A DNA stretch of 7,489 nucleotides from an uncultured Anaerolineaceae bacterium (GCA_937894825.1 CALCQT010000497.1:1-7489), one strand, 5' to 3'; shown: positions 1 through 6,443, numbered from the stretch's first letter. Numbers and translations are program-made. Notes: generated from the letters alone by a model not told the origin.

Positions 1-762
1 GGAAACCGGATTTTGACCCCGGGTGTGATGGGACTCGACAGCCTCTACCTGTTTATTCAGACCCTGGTTGTTTATATCCTCGGCGCGAACACACTGGCAT
101 TGATGAGTAAAACAACCGACTACCTGCTGTCGGTTGGTATCATGGCCGGCTTCAGCCTGCTGCTGTACCGTTTCATGTTTCGCAGGGAGCATACGCACTT
201 GTTTCAGATCATCCTGATCGGAATGGTATTTGGAATTCTGTTCAACAGCCTCGCGACCTTTATGCAGGTGTTGATTGATCCGAACGAATTCCTGGTGGTG
301 CAAGCGCGTTCTTTTGCCAGTTTCAACAACGTCAACACAAAGCTGCTGGGAATTTCCGCCCTTCTCGCCGTTGGTTCCGGCGCGGCGGGGCTCTCCCACC
401 TGAAGAAACTGGATGTAATGTCACTGGGGCGGGAAATTGCCATCAATTTAGGCGTCGACTATGACCGTGAGGCCCGGAACTGCATGATCCTGGTCTCCAT
501 TCTGATCGCCGTTTCAACCGCGCTGGTCGGACCGATTTCATTTTTGGGGCTGTTAGTGGCCAATCTGGCCCGCCAACTTTTCCAGACCTACCGTCATGAC
601 CTGTTGATTCCCGGGGCAATGCTGCTGTCGCTGATCGCCCTGATCGGCGGACAATTTTTGGTGGAGCGGGTTTATTCGTTCAGTACGCCAATCAGCGTAT
701 TGATCAATTTTATCGGAGGAATTTATTTCCTGTTTTTATTAATCAAAGAGGGGCGTGTGTGA
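1..762 (+). CDS. Iron-siderophore ABC transporter permease, FecCD family (5' partial)
   Basis: Inner-membrane permease subunit of a ferric-siderophore importer, which would form half of the translocation channel and couple to the ATPase encoded next. The reading frame is open from base 1 and reads through the TTG at 13, so the true start lies upstream. About 253 codons are present against roughly 315-330 for the family, so some 65-80 N-terminal residues are missing. Visible are several hydrophobic helices and the family hallmark GPISFLGLLVANLAR (about codons 180-194), the cytoplasmic coupling-helix region that contacts the ATPase. A final membrane helix ends in a short basic tail. The early stretch NRILTPGVMGLDSLY resembles the second permease of CeuC/FatC/YclO-type systems rather than the BtuC/FhuB types. 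The stop overlaps the ATPase start by 4 bases, indicating translational coupling. The family is certain; assignment to the catecholate-type subgroup rests on the downstream SBP. Confidence 0.93.
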   Translation, partial: GNRILTPGVMGLDSLYLFIQTLVVYILGANTLALMSKTTDYLLSVGIMAGFSLLLYRFMFRREHTHLFQIILIGMVFGILFNSLATFMQVLIDPNEFLVVQARSFASFNNVNTKLLGISALLAVGSGAAGLSHLKKLDVMSLGREIAINLGVDYDREARNCMILVSILIAVSTALVGPISFLGLLVANLARQLFQTYRHDLLIPGAMLLSLIALIGGQFLVERVYSFSTPISVLINFIGGIYFLFLLIKEGRV

Positions 763-1514
763 TCAGGACTAAGAATGTAGGCAAGCATTACGGCGAGAAG
801 GCTGCGCTGTCAAACATCAGCATTGAAATACCCAAGCATACTTTAACAACCTTTATCGGGGCCAACGGCGCCGGAAAGAGCACACTGCTTTCCATCGTCA
901 GCCGGCTGATGAAAGGGGAGGGGGAGGTATTGCTGGATGAAAAACCGCTTTCCACTTATAAAAACCGCGATCTGGCGAAAAAAATGTCGATCTTACGCCA
1001 AACCAATCATATCAGCGTACGGTTGACCGTCCGTGAGCTGATCGGCTTTGGACGCTACCCGCACTCACAGTCCCGATTGACCACGCGAGATCGGGAAATC
1101 ATTCAGAAATCAGTCGACCGCATGGCGCTCGAACCATTGGCAAACGCGTTCATTGACCAACTTTCCGGCGGAGAACTGCAGCGCGCACTGATCGCCATGG
1201 TCCTGGCACAGGATACCGAATATATTTTGCTGGACGAGCCACTGAACAATCTCGATATGAAACACGCGGTCGAAATCATGCGGCTGCTGCGAAAACTGGT
1301 CGATGAGGAAGGCAAAACAATTGTGCTGGTGCTGCATGATCTGAATTTCGCTTCCGGTTATTCCGACCACATTGTCTCTTTAAAAGACGGGCGATTCCTG
1401 CGCCAGGGAAACGCACAGGAAATCATCACAACAGATTCGTTACGGGAAATATACGATATGGATATTGATATCCGTGAAATCGATGGAACCCGTTTCTGTA
1501 TCTATTTTAAATGA
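759..1514 (+). CDS. Iron-siderophore ABC transporter ATP-binding protein
   Basis: ATPase subunit (251 aa) that powers the FecCD-type permease encoded just upstream. All motifs of a working ABC ATPase are present: Walker A GANGAGKST at 34-42 (Lys40), Q-loop Gln81, signature LSGGE at 135-139, Walker B YILLDE at 155-160 (Glu160), D-loop NNLD at 163-166 and switch His193. Length is normal for the FepC/FhuC/YclP family (about 250-260 aa). The start is GTG at 759, inside the permease stop (GTGA overlap), with a purine-rich AGAGGGG at 747-753 as ribosome-binding site. An ATG start is not available nearby, and the 4-base overlap is typical of coupled translation. The protein starts right at the first beta strand (MIRTKNVGKHYG), as expected. 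It is the middle gene of the permease-ATPase-SBP operon. Confidence 0.95.
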   Translation: MIRTKNVGKHYGEKAALSNISIEIPKHTLTTFIGANGAGKSTLLSIVSRLMKGEGEVLLDEKPLSTYKNRDLAKKMSILRQTNHISVRLTVRELIGFGRYPHSQSRLTTRDREIIQKSVDRMALEPLANAFIDQLSGGELQRALIAMVLAQDTEYILLDEPLNNLDMKHAVEIMRLLRKLVDEEGKTIVLVLHDLNFASGYSDHIVSLKDGRFLRQGNAQEIITTDSLREIYDMDIDIREIDGTRFCIYFK

Positions 1515-1536
1515 GATTTATTACCCGGATCAAACA

Positions 1537-1585
1537 GGGAATTCTTCCGAAATTCCCGCTGAATTTGCTTTTTTCCGCTCTGCGG
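1537..1585 (+). other. Intercistronic hairpins upstream of the SBP gene
   Basis: The 90-base gap between the ATPase and SBP genes holds a 7-bp inverted repeat, GGGAATT (1537-1543) and AATTCCC (1551-1557) with a 7-base loop. A run of six T (1569-1574) follows 11 bases later, then a small CCGC-TCT-GCGG hairpin (1575-1585) just before the SBP ribosome-binding site. The T-run is too far from the first stem for a textbook terminator. In ABC importer operons such intercistronic stems often act as partial terminators or mRNA processing and stability sites that set the SBP level apart from the membrane subunits. That role is inference here. Confidence 0.4.
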
Positions 1586-1587
1586 AT

Positions 1588-1594
1588 AAAGGAG
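1588..1594 (+). promoter_or_regulatory. Strong ribosome-binding site of the SBP gene
   Basis: AAAGGAG lies 10 bases before the ATG at 1605. It is the clearest Shine-Dalgarno sequence in the window, stronger than those of the permease-coupled ATPase and of clpC, and it fixes the SBP start. A strong site fits the usual need for more binding protein than membrane subunits. Confidence 0.8.
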
Positions 1595-1604
1595 ATACTT
1601 TCGT

Positions 1605-2537
1605 ATGAAAAAAACAATTTTATCCACGATCCTGAGCCTCGCCCTCGTGCTTGGCTTTGCTGCAGGAACCTTCGCCGCGTCTGAACCGGTTGAAATCACC
1701 GTCACCCATGATCTTGGCGAAACCACCCTGACCACCAATCCCGAACGGATCATCGTGTTTGATTACGGGACATTGGACGCACTTGATTTCGCCGGCATCG
1801 AAGTGACCGCACTCGGCAAAGCCGGGAAATTGCCGGAACATTTGGAAAAATACCAGTCAGACGATTATCCGGCCGCCGGGACACTCCATGAACCGGATTT
1901 TGAAACCGTCAATGACCTTGAACCGGACCTGATCCTGATCAGCGCCCGCGCGGCCTCCGCTTATGAGGAACTTTCCAAAATCGCTCCGACGGTTTATATC
2001 GCCATGCCGACCGCCGGTTACCTGGAGACTTTTGAGAAGAATATCGACATTCTTTCCCAGATTTTCCCGGACCAGGCGGATCTTTTCACAGAACAGCTGG
2101 CCTCGATTCACGAGACAGCAGCCGCTGTGAGCGAAAAAGTGCAGGAAAACGGCTATACCGCGCTGGTAATAATGTCCAATGACGGTGAAATCAGTGTATT
2201 CGGGCTGGGTTCACGCTTTGCGATCGTTTATGACGATTTCGGCTTCACCGTCAGCGACGAATCGATTGAACAATCCACCCACGGCCAAAGCGCGACGTTT
2301 GAATATGTCGCAGAACAGAACCCGGATTTCCTCTTCGTGATTGACCGCAGCGCCGCTGTCGGCGCGGAAGGTTCCACTGGTGCAGCGCAGCTTCTGGACA
2401 ACGAACTGATCAACGGCACTGAAGCGGCCCAAAATGGCCGGATCGTCTATCTGAACCCGTCCAATTGGTATGTCGTAGCCGGCGGGGTCAATTCCACCAC
2501 AGCGATGGCAGCGGAAATTGCCGCAGCAGTCGAATAA
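1605..2537 (+). CDS. Siderophore ABC transporter substrate-binding protein (CeuE/FatB/YclQ-like)
   Basis: Extracytoplasmic binding protein (310 aa) that delivers a ferric siderophore to the permease encoded upstream. It begins with a Sec signal peptide: MKK, a hydrophobic core over residues 4-20, and a likely signal peptidase I site after TFA (24) or Ala25. The mature part is a class III (TroA/PF01497-type) fold starting at PERIIVFDYGTLDAL (47-60) with the linking segment near residues 130-160. Residues that bind catecholate iron in Campylobacter CeuE (Arg118, Arg205, Arg249, His227, Tyr288, recalled from the literature) have evident counterparts: Arg115, Arg204 in GLGSRF, Arg248 in VIDR, His226 in STHGQ and Tyr289 in NWYV. 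This suggests ferric catecholate, possibly tetradentate, as ligand. Oddly the protein contains no cysteine at all, so there is no lipobox, whereas monoderm and CeuE-type homologues are lipoproteins. The family is secure; the ligand is inferred. Confidence 0.94.
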   Translation: MKKTILSTILSLALVLGFAAGTFAASEPVEITVTHDLGETTLTTNPERIIVFDYGTLDALDFAGIEVTALGKAGKLPEHLEKYQSDDYPAAGTLHEPDFETVNDLEPDLILISARAASAYEELSKIAPTVYIAMPTAGYLETFEKNIDILSQIFPDQADLFTEQLASIHETAAAVSEKVQENGYTALVIMSNDGEISVFGLGSRFAIVYDDFGFTVSDESIEQSTHGQSATFEYVAEQNPDFLFVIDRSAAVGAEGSTGAAQLLDNELINGTEAAQNGRIVYLNPSNWYVVAGGVNSTTAMAAEIAAAVE

Positions 2538-2565
2538 CAAACCGTTCTAAATAAGCCTTTTATGC

Positions 2566-2601
2566 AGGAGCGCGCCCCTTCTTTGGGGGCGCCTTCTTTT
2601 T
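2566..2601 (+). terminator. Rho-independent terminator of the siderophore transport operon
   Basis: GCGCCCC (2572-2578) pairs with GGGGCGC (2586-2592) around a 7-base loop. After one mismatch the stem continues with weaker pairs (2566-2570 with 2594-2598). The right arm runs into TTCTTTTT. It sits 28 bases after the SBP stop and closes the importer operon before the NUDIX gene. Confidence 0.85.
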
Positions 2602-2686
2602 AATCCCGGAAATCCCGAATCGTTTTAGAATTAGGAGAAAATGCGGCATTCAATTAATGATATGGGTGTCGAAAGTAAGGAAAAAA

Positions 2687-3205
2687 ATGGAATTATGGGA
2701 TATTTATGACCGGCAGGGAAACCGGACAGGACGCACGGGAATAAAAGGTCAGCCGCTCGGCACGGATGAGTATCAGCTGGTGGTTGAAGCCTGGGTCATC
2801 AATGCGAATTTCGAAATTCTGCTGCAGCGCCGCAGCCCAAACTGCCGCATTCTGCCGAATGTCTGGTGCCACACCACCGGCAGAATCACCGCCGGCGAAA
2901 GTTCCCTGCAAGGCTGCATGCGCGAGGTTCAGGAGGAGCTCGGCGTTGAAATCCTGCCGGACGAAATCCATTTTCTGCAGCGGATCTCCCGTGATGACAA
3001 TACGCATATGATCTGGGACATTTTCCTGATCCGTAAAAACATCCGCGATACCGAATTTAAGCTCCAGCCATCGGAAGTAGCCGCGGTCAAATGGGTTTCG
3101 GAAGCAGCATTCCGGCAAATGATCCAATCCGGCGAATGCTTCCAATATCCTGAAATATTCGACGTTCTGGATCAAATAAAGCGAGAGTGGCGCCCTTTTG
3201 AATAA
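2687..3205 (+). CDS. NUDIX hydrolase
   Basis: Probable cytoplasmic NUDIX-family pyrophosphohydrolase of unknown substrate (172 aa from this start). The full Nudix box GX5EX7REUXEEXGU is present at residues 65-87 (from GRITAGE to REVQEELGV), including the metal-binding REVQEE core, so catalysis is expected. The N-terminal strand MELWDIYDRQGNRTGR followed by EYQLVVEAWVIN and QRRSPN is typical of the NUDIX subgroup often auto-annotated as Idi-like or YfcD-like. Nothing seen proves isopentenyl-diphosphate isomerase activity, so no symbol is given. The frame could start 10 codons earlier, at ATG 2657, but the ATG at 2687 has AAGGA at 2677-2681 with 5-base spacing and matches the usual family N-terminus. 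The gene stands alone between the upstream terminator and a large gene-free region. No clear promoter was found. Confidence 0.9.
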   Translation: MELWDIYDRQGNRTGRTGIKGQPLGTDEYQLVVEAWVINANFEILLQRRSPNCRILPNVWCHTTGRITAGESSLQGCMREVQEELGVEILPDEIHFLQRISRDDNTHMIWDIFLIRKNIRDTEFKLQPSEVAAVKWVSEAAFRQMIQSGECFQYPEIFDVLDQIKREWRPFE

Positions 3206-3290
3206 AGATATAAGTGGCAAAAGCAGGTTTCTATATGAAAGAACTTTCGTGATAAATTTTGGGCAAAGTGTAAAATTGATTACGAAAACT

Positions 3291-3497
3291 GTGTCATGTC
3301 GACTCTCGTAAGGGGCGCCAAGGGCGTCCCGTCGAGGTGGAGACACCCTCAAAATCCATCAGGGGTCTGCTATTATCCAGAGGAGAGTTATGTGAAAATT
3401 ACCTTGCTCTGGAAAAAACCAGGCCCACGATTCTTGTTGGGATGTCTCCAACCCGACGGGACGTCTACGACGCCCCTTTCGGGAGTCGACATGACAC
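3291..3497. repeat. 207-bp near full-length palindrome: candidate MITE or long hairpin RNA
   Basis: Bases 3291-3349 pair without any gap with 3439-3497: of 59 positions, 48 are Watson-Crick, 4 are G-T and 7 mismatch. The outermost 27 bases of each arm (GTGTCATGTCGACTC... and ...GAGTCGACATGACAC) differ by one wobble and one mismatch. The ends are sharp: pairing stops at once at 3290/3498. Pairing resumes inward after a one-base shift, with GGGTCTG (3363-3369) to CAGGCCC (3420-3426) and CCAGAG (3377-3382) to CTCTGG (3407-3412). Almost the whole element therefore folds as one rod. No transposase is encoded and no target-site duplication is evident. A MITE-like element or a structured RNA are the two main readings; which one holds cannot be told from one copy. 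Confidence 0.75.
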
Positions 3498-3668
3498 TTA
3501 GACACCCATATCATTCGAAAAATGGTTCAAATCTTGCAAATTATTTGATTAAGTGCTTTTTTCTTATGACGCTCTAATATGAACCCGCTAAAATAAAACC
3601 AGATTATTGATTTTTTGAATCACACGGAGAATCAGCCTTGCGCCGGGAACAGAAAAACACACAAAAGA

Positions 3669-3682
3669 CTTTTCCGGAAAAG
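3669..3682. repeat. 14-bp perfect palindrome in the clpC leader
   Basis: CTTTTCCGGAAAAG is its own reverse complement and lies 67 bases before the clpC start. With no loop it is a poor RNA hairpin but a good shape for a dimeric repressor or activator site. It does not match CIRCE, CtsR or HspR (HAIR) consensus sites as I know them. A regulatory role is inferred from position only. Confidence 0.4.
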
Positions 3683-3694
3683 GCGCAACAGGAA

Positions 3695-3723
3695 AGTTGC
3701 CATACGGGAAGCGCGTGGCAACT
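3695..3723 (+). promoter_or_regulatory. Inverted repeat / hairpin in the clpC 5' leader
   Basis: AGTTGCCA (3695-3702) and TGGCAACT (3716-3723) are perfect complements separated by 13 bases, ending 26 bases before the clpC ATG. A third copy of the core, GCAAC at 3685-3689, could instead pair with GTTGC at 3696-3700, so two hairpins are mutually exclusive. It could be an operator, an attenuating leader or a temperature-responsive structure. The sequence alone does not decide. Confidence 0.45.
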
Positions 3724-3749
3724 GAAGGCAAAGAACAGGATACAAAATT

Positions 3750-6194
3750 ATGATGCGATTTGACCGCTTTACAGAAAAGGCGCAGGATGCAGCCCAGCGT
3801 GCTGTTGATATTTTACAAAGATACGGGCAAAACCAGATTGACACCGAACACTTCCTGCTGGCGCTGATCGAGCAGCCAGAGGGGATCGTGTCGGAAATTC
3901 TGGATGAAATGAACATTTCCACCGCGACACTGTCGGACCGGCTGGATTATATGCTGCGAACCACCACCAAGGCGAATATCTATGGCGGCGGTTCCGGACA
4001 GATTTTTATTACCCCCAATGTTCGCCGGATCGTGGACCAGGCCTATATTGAAGCCAACCGGTTAAAGGACGAATTCACTTCCACCGAACATATTTTCCTG
4101 GCGATTTTGAACGAAAAAGGAACACCGGTTGCCAGAATGCTGGAGGAGATGGGAATCACCCGCAGCAAGGTTTACGAATTAATTATTAAAATGCGGAACG
4201 GCAAACAAATCACGGAACAAGCCGGGGAAGGCCGTTACAAAACGTTACAGAAATACTCGCGCGACCTGACCCAACAGGCACGGGAGGGAAAGCTGGACCC
4301 TGTCATCGGGCGCGAAGCGGAAATTCTGCGCGTCATGCAAATCCTTTGCCGCCGAACAAAAAACAATCCGGTCCTGATCGGAGAAGCCGGCGTCGGGAAG
4401 ACCGCCATCGCTGAAGGACTGGCTCAGAAAATTGTCAACAACGACGTGCCGGAACTGCTTTCCGGGAAAAGGGTAATCTCGCTTGACATGGGCGCGATGG
4501 TCGCCGGCTCCAAATTCCGCGGTGAATTTGAGGAACGGCTGAAGGCCATCATCGAGGAAGTGCAGAAATCGAACGGCGAGATCATTCTCTTCATTGATGA
4601 GCTGCACACCGTCGTCGGCGCGGGCGCCGCGCAGGGTGCGATCGACGCTTCCAACATGCTGAAGCCGGCGCTTTCCCGCGGCGAACTGCAGTGTATCGGC
4701 GCCACCACACTGGATGAATACCGTAAATTTATTGAGAAAGACGCCGCGCTGGAACGGCGCTTTGCTTCCGTGTATGTGGAAGAACCGTCCGAAGCCGTCA
4801 CGCTGAAAATGCTGCAGGGACTGAAAGATAAATATGAACAGCATCACAAGGTGATCTTCACCGCTGACGCGCTGGAAGCAGCCGTACGCCTGTCAGGCCG
4901 CTATGTGACCGACCGCAAACTGCCGGACAAGGCAATCGACCTGATCGATGAAGCGGCCGCGAAGCTGCGGGTGGCGCTGTTCAGCCTGCCGGAAGAGCTG
5001 CGCGAAATGAAGAATCAGATCGACCAGCTAACCGCCGAGGAAGAACAGGCCGGAACGGAACGTGACTACGAAAATGCGGCCAAAATCAAGGCCGAACGGT
5101 TACGGATTGAGGAAACTTTCAATCAGCAACGCGATGCCTGGGAATCCGAACACCAGCTGGATGAAGTGGTCGAAGCGGACGACATCGCCCAGATCGTCGC
5201 CCAATGGACCGGCATTCCGGTCAACCAGATGTTGGAAAATGAGTCCGAACGCCTGTTGCAGATGGAAGACCGGCTGCATGAACGGATCATCGGACAGAAC
5301 GCGGCGATCCACGCTATCGCCGACGCCATCCGCCGTGCCCGCTCCGGGCTGAAAGACCCCAAGCGCCCCATTGGGTCCTTCATCTTCATCGGCCCCTCCG
5401 GCGTTGGGAAGACCGAACTGGCCAAAGCGCTGGCAGAATTCATGTTTGATGATGAAGACGCGCTGGTGCGAATCGACATGAGCGAATACCGCGAGCAGCA
5501 TACCGTATCCCGCTTGTTCGGGGCGCCTCCAGGATATGTCGGTTACGAGGAAGGCGGCCAGCTGACGGAAGCTGTCCGGCGCCGTCCCTACCGGGTGGTC
5601 CTGTTTGATGAAATCGAAAAAGCCCATCCGGAGGTCTGGAATTCGCTGCTGCAGATTCTGGATGACGGCCGCCTGACCGATGGTCAGGGTCGGGTGGTCG
5701 ATTTCCGCAACACCGTGCTGGTCATGACCAGCAACCTGGGTACGGAATACATCAACAAGAGCGGAACGCTTGGCTTCCTCAGCTCCGAGGTGGACAACGA
5801 AGATCGCGAAGCCAAAATCAAAATTGACAAAGCGCTGAAAGCGACCTTCCGGCCGGAGTTCCTGAACCGCGTCGATGAAATCATCATGTTCTCGAAACTT
5901 TCCGTGGAGGAAATGGAGAAAATCGTCGATTTGCAGATGGATGAAATCCGCCAGCGCGTCGGCGAGAATGGACTGCATTTGGAATTGGATCCGGACGCCA
6001 GAAAATGGTTGGCGCAAATCGGATACGATCCGGCATTTGGCGCGCGTCCGCTGCGCCGGGCACTGCAGAAATATGTTGAGAGCCCGCTCTCCATCCGCTG
6101 GCTGGCCGGCGAGCTGAAGAAAGGCGAAACCATCCGGATCGTGAAAAAAGAAGGTGCGGAAGAAATGGAATTTATCACCATTTCGAACGACTGA
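3750..6194 (+). CDS. clpC: ATP-dependent Clp protease ATP-binding subunit ClpC
   Basis: Class I Hsp100/Clp AAA+ unfoldase (814 aa) that would unfold substrates and feed them to ClpP. Domains in order: double Clp-N repeat (about 5-148); first ATPase with Walker A GEAGVGKT (211-218), Walker B ILFIDE (279-284), pore-loop Phe256 in GSKFRG and arginine pair 336-337; short middle domain with a UVR-type motif (about 430-460, [12 protein letters not shown]), the mark of ClpC as opposed to ClpA or ClpB; second ATPase with Walker A GPSGVGKT (548-555), pore loop GYVGY (595-599), Walker B VVLFDE (616-621) and sensor-2 GARPLRR (764-770). LGF at 674-676 is the ClpP-docking loop. Length is normal. ATG 3750 is the most upstream start before an in-frame stop; ATG 3753 directly follows and could be used. 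AGGA at 3737-3740 is the likely ribosome-binding site. clpP and adaptor genes are not in view. Confidence 0.96.
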   Translation: MMRFDRFTEKAQDAAQRAVDILQRYGQNQIDTEHFLLALIEQPEGIVSEILDEMNISTATLSDRLDYMLRTTTKANIYGGGSGQIFITPNVRRIVDQAYIEANRLKDEFTSTEHIFLAILNEKGTPVARMLEEMGITRSKVYELIIKMRNGKQITEQAGEGRYKTLQKYSRDLTQQAREGKLDPVIGREAEILRVMQILCRRTKNNPVLIGEAGVGKTAIAEGLAQKIVNNDVPELLSGKRVISLDMGAMVAGSKFRGEFEERLKAIIEEVQKSNGEIILFIDELHTVVGAGAAQGAIDASNMLKPALSRGELQCIGATTLDEYRKFIEKDAALERRFASVYVEEPSEAVTLKMLQGLKDKYEQHHKVIFTADALEAAVRLSGRYVTDRKLPDKAIDLIDEAAAKLRVALFSLPEELREMKNQIDQLTAEEEQAGTERDYENAAKIKAERLRIEETFNQQRDAWESEHQLDEVVEADDIAQIVAQWTGIPVNQMLENESERLLQMEDRLHERIIGQNAAIHAIADAIRRARSGLKDPKRPIGSFIFIGPSGVGKTELAKALAEFMFDDEDALVRIDMSEYREQHTVSRLFGAPPGYVGYEEGGQLTEAVRRRPYRVVLFDEIEKAHPEVWNSLLQILDDGRLTDGQGRVVDFRNTVLVMTSNLGTEYINKSGTLGFLSSEVDNEDREAKIKIDKALKATFRPEFLNRVDEIIMFSKLSVEEMEKIVDLQMDEIRQRVGENGLHLELDPDARKWLAQIGYDPAFGARPLRRALQKYVESPLSIRWLAGELKKGETIRIVKKEGAEEMEFITISND

Positions 6195-6211
6195 CAGGAT
6201 AAGGAACTGAC

Positions 6212-6272
6212 ATTTTAAGAGACATAACGCGGTACGATTTTCAGGAAAGATCGTACCGCGTATTTTAAGAGA
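6212..6272. repeat. 11-bp direct repeat flanking the hairpin after clpC
   Basis: ATTTTAAGAGA occurs at 6212-6222 and again at 6262-6272, exactly on either side of the 12-bp-stem hairpin. The spacing is 50 bases from copy to copy. The arrangement, direct repeat then inverted repeat then direct repeat, resembles a target-site duplication around a very small palindromic insert, but it may be chance or a local duplication. Confidence 0.5.
6227..6266 (+). terminator. Probable terminator hairpin of clpC
   Basis: ACGCGGTACGAT (6227-6238) and ATCGTACCGCGT (6250-6261) form a perfect 12-bp stem that can extend into the loop by three more pairs. It lies 33 bases after the clpC stop and is followed by ATTTT. 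The U-run is short, so termination efficiency is uncertain. The hairpin is bracketed by an exact 11-bp direct repeat, treated separately. Confidence 0.65.
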
Positions 6273-6294
6273 AGAGTGCCAAAGTTTCCACAAG

Positions 6295-6335
6295 TCTGTC
6301 ATCTTCGTTTACATCCTGTAAACGAAGATGACAGA
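6295..6335. repeat. Perfect 19-bp inverted repeat between clpC and the PH-domain gene
   Basis: TCTGTCATCTTCGTTTACA (6295-6313) and its exact reverse complement (6317-6335) are separated by only three bases (TCC). The G-T and A-T pairs at 6293-6294/6336-6337 extend the stem to 21. Neither strand has a T-run after it, so a classical terminator is unlikely. A large operator, an mRNA-end stabiliser or a mobile palindrome are possible. It begins 101 bases after the clpC stop and ends 108 bases before the next gene. Confidence 0.65.
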
Positions 6336-6443
6336 TTAGCTGTTTATAAACAAAAATGACTTTTGACACCGAAATAAAATACTGATTGAAACATCAAAAC
6401 TGTGATTGAAGGTATCATTAATACGCAAGGAGCAACAGAAAAC

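Larger units (their letters stand above)
3206..3749. other. 544-base intergenic region with large palindrome and clpC leader
   Basis: No convincing conserved gene lies between the NUDIX gene and clpC. The first 85 bases are AT-rich with only a weak GAAAG-AA-CTTTC hairpin near 3237-3248 and no clear terminator. Bases 3291-3497 form one long foldback element. Bases 3498-3637 are AT-rich and presumably hold the clpC promoter; TAATAT at 3575-3580 and TAAAAT at 3589-3594 are possible -10 boxes, but no good -35 partner was found. Bases 3638-3749 contain a palindrome, an inverted repeat and a possible small leader ORF. A 93-codon open frame at 3296-3577 is mostly a translation of the palindrome and resembles no known protein. 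Confidence 0.7.

Noticed and set aside
13..15. TTG as the start of the permease
   Set aside because: The frame is open back to base 1 (GNRI before it) and the family needs about 65-80 more N-terminal residues, so this is internal.
2641..2709. 22-codon ORF with AGGAG just upstream, overlapping the NUDIX start
   Set aside because: The spacing of three bases is too short for good initiation, and the peptide shows nothing recognisable. It probably reflects AT-rich leader sequence.
2693..3352. 219-codon minus-strand frame opposite the NUDIX gene
   Set aside because: It overlaps a gene with a perfect Nudix box almost fully, and its translation has no recognisable family features.
3296..3577. 93-codon plus-strand frame over the palindrome
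   Set aside because: Most of it is a translation of the two arms of the inverted repeat. It has no good ribosome-binding site and resembles no known protein.
3498..3749. CIRCE, CtsR or HspR (HAIR) operator before clpC
   Set aside because: I looked for TTAGCACTC/GAGTGCTAA, paired GGTCAAA heptamers and CTTGAGT/ACTCAAG. Only a single TTTGACC occurs, inside the clpC coding sequence, which is not a site.
5100..6302. 400-codon open frame on the minus strand opposite clpC
   Set aside because: It is a shadow of the codon pattern of the conserved clpC frame. Its translation shows no domain or motif I recognise, and clpC on the other strand is intact.
6363..6391. Sigma-70 promoter at TTGACA before the PH-domain gene
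   Set aside because: The -35 box is perfect, but no acceptable -10 hexamer lies 16-19 bases downstream; TAAAAT is only six bases away.
6402..6443. GTG start of the PH-domain protein 14 codons upstream
   Set aside because: No ribosome-binding site precedes it, whereas AAGGAG precedes the in-frame ATG at 6444.
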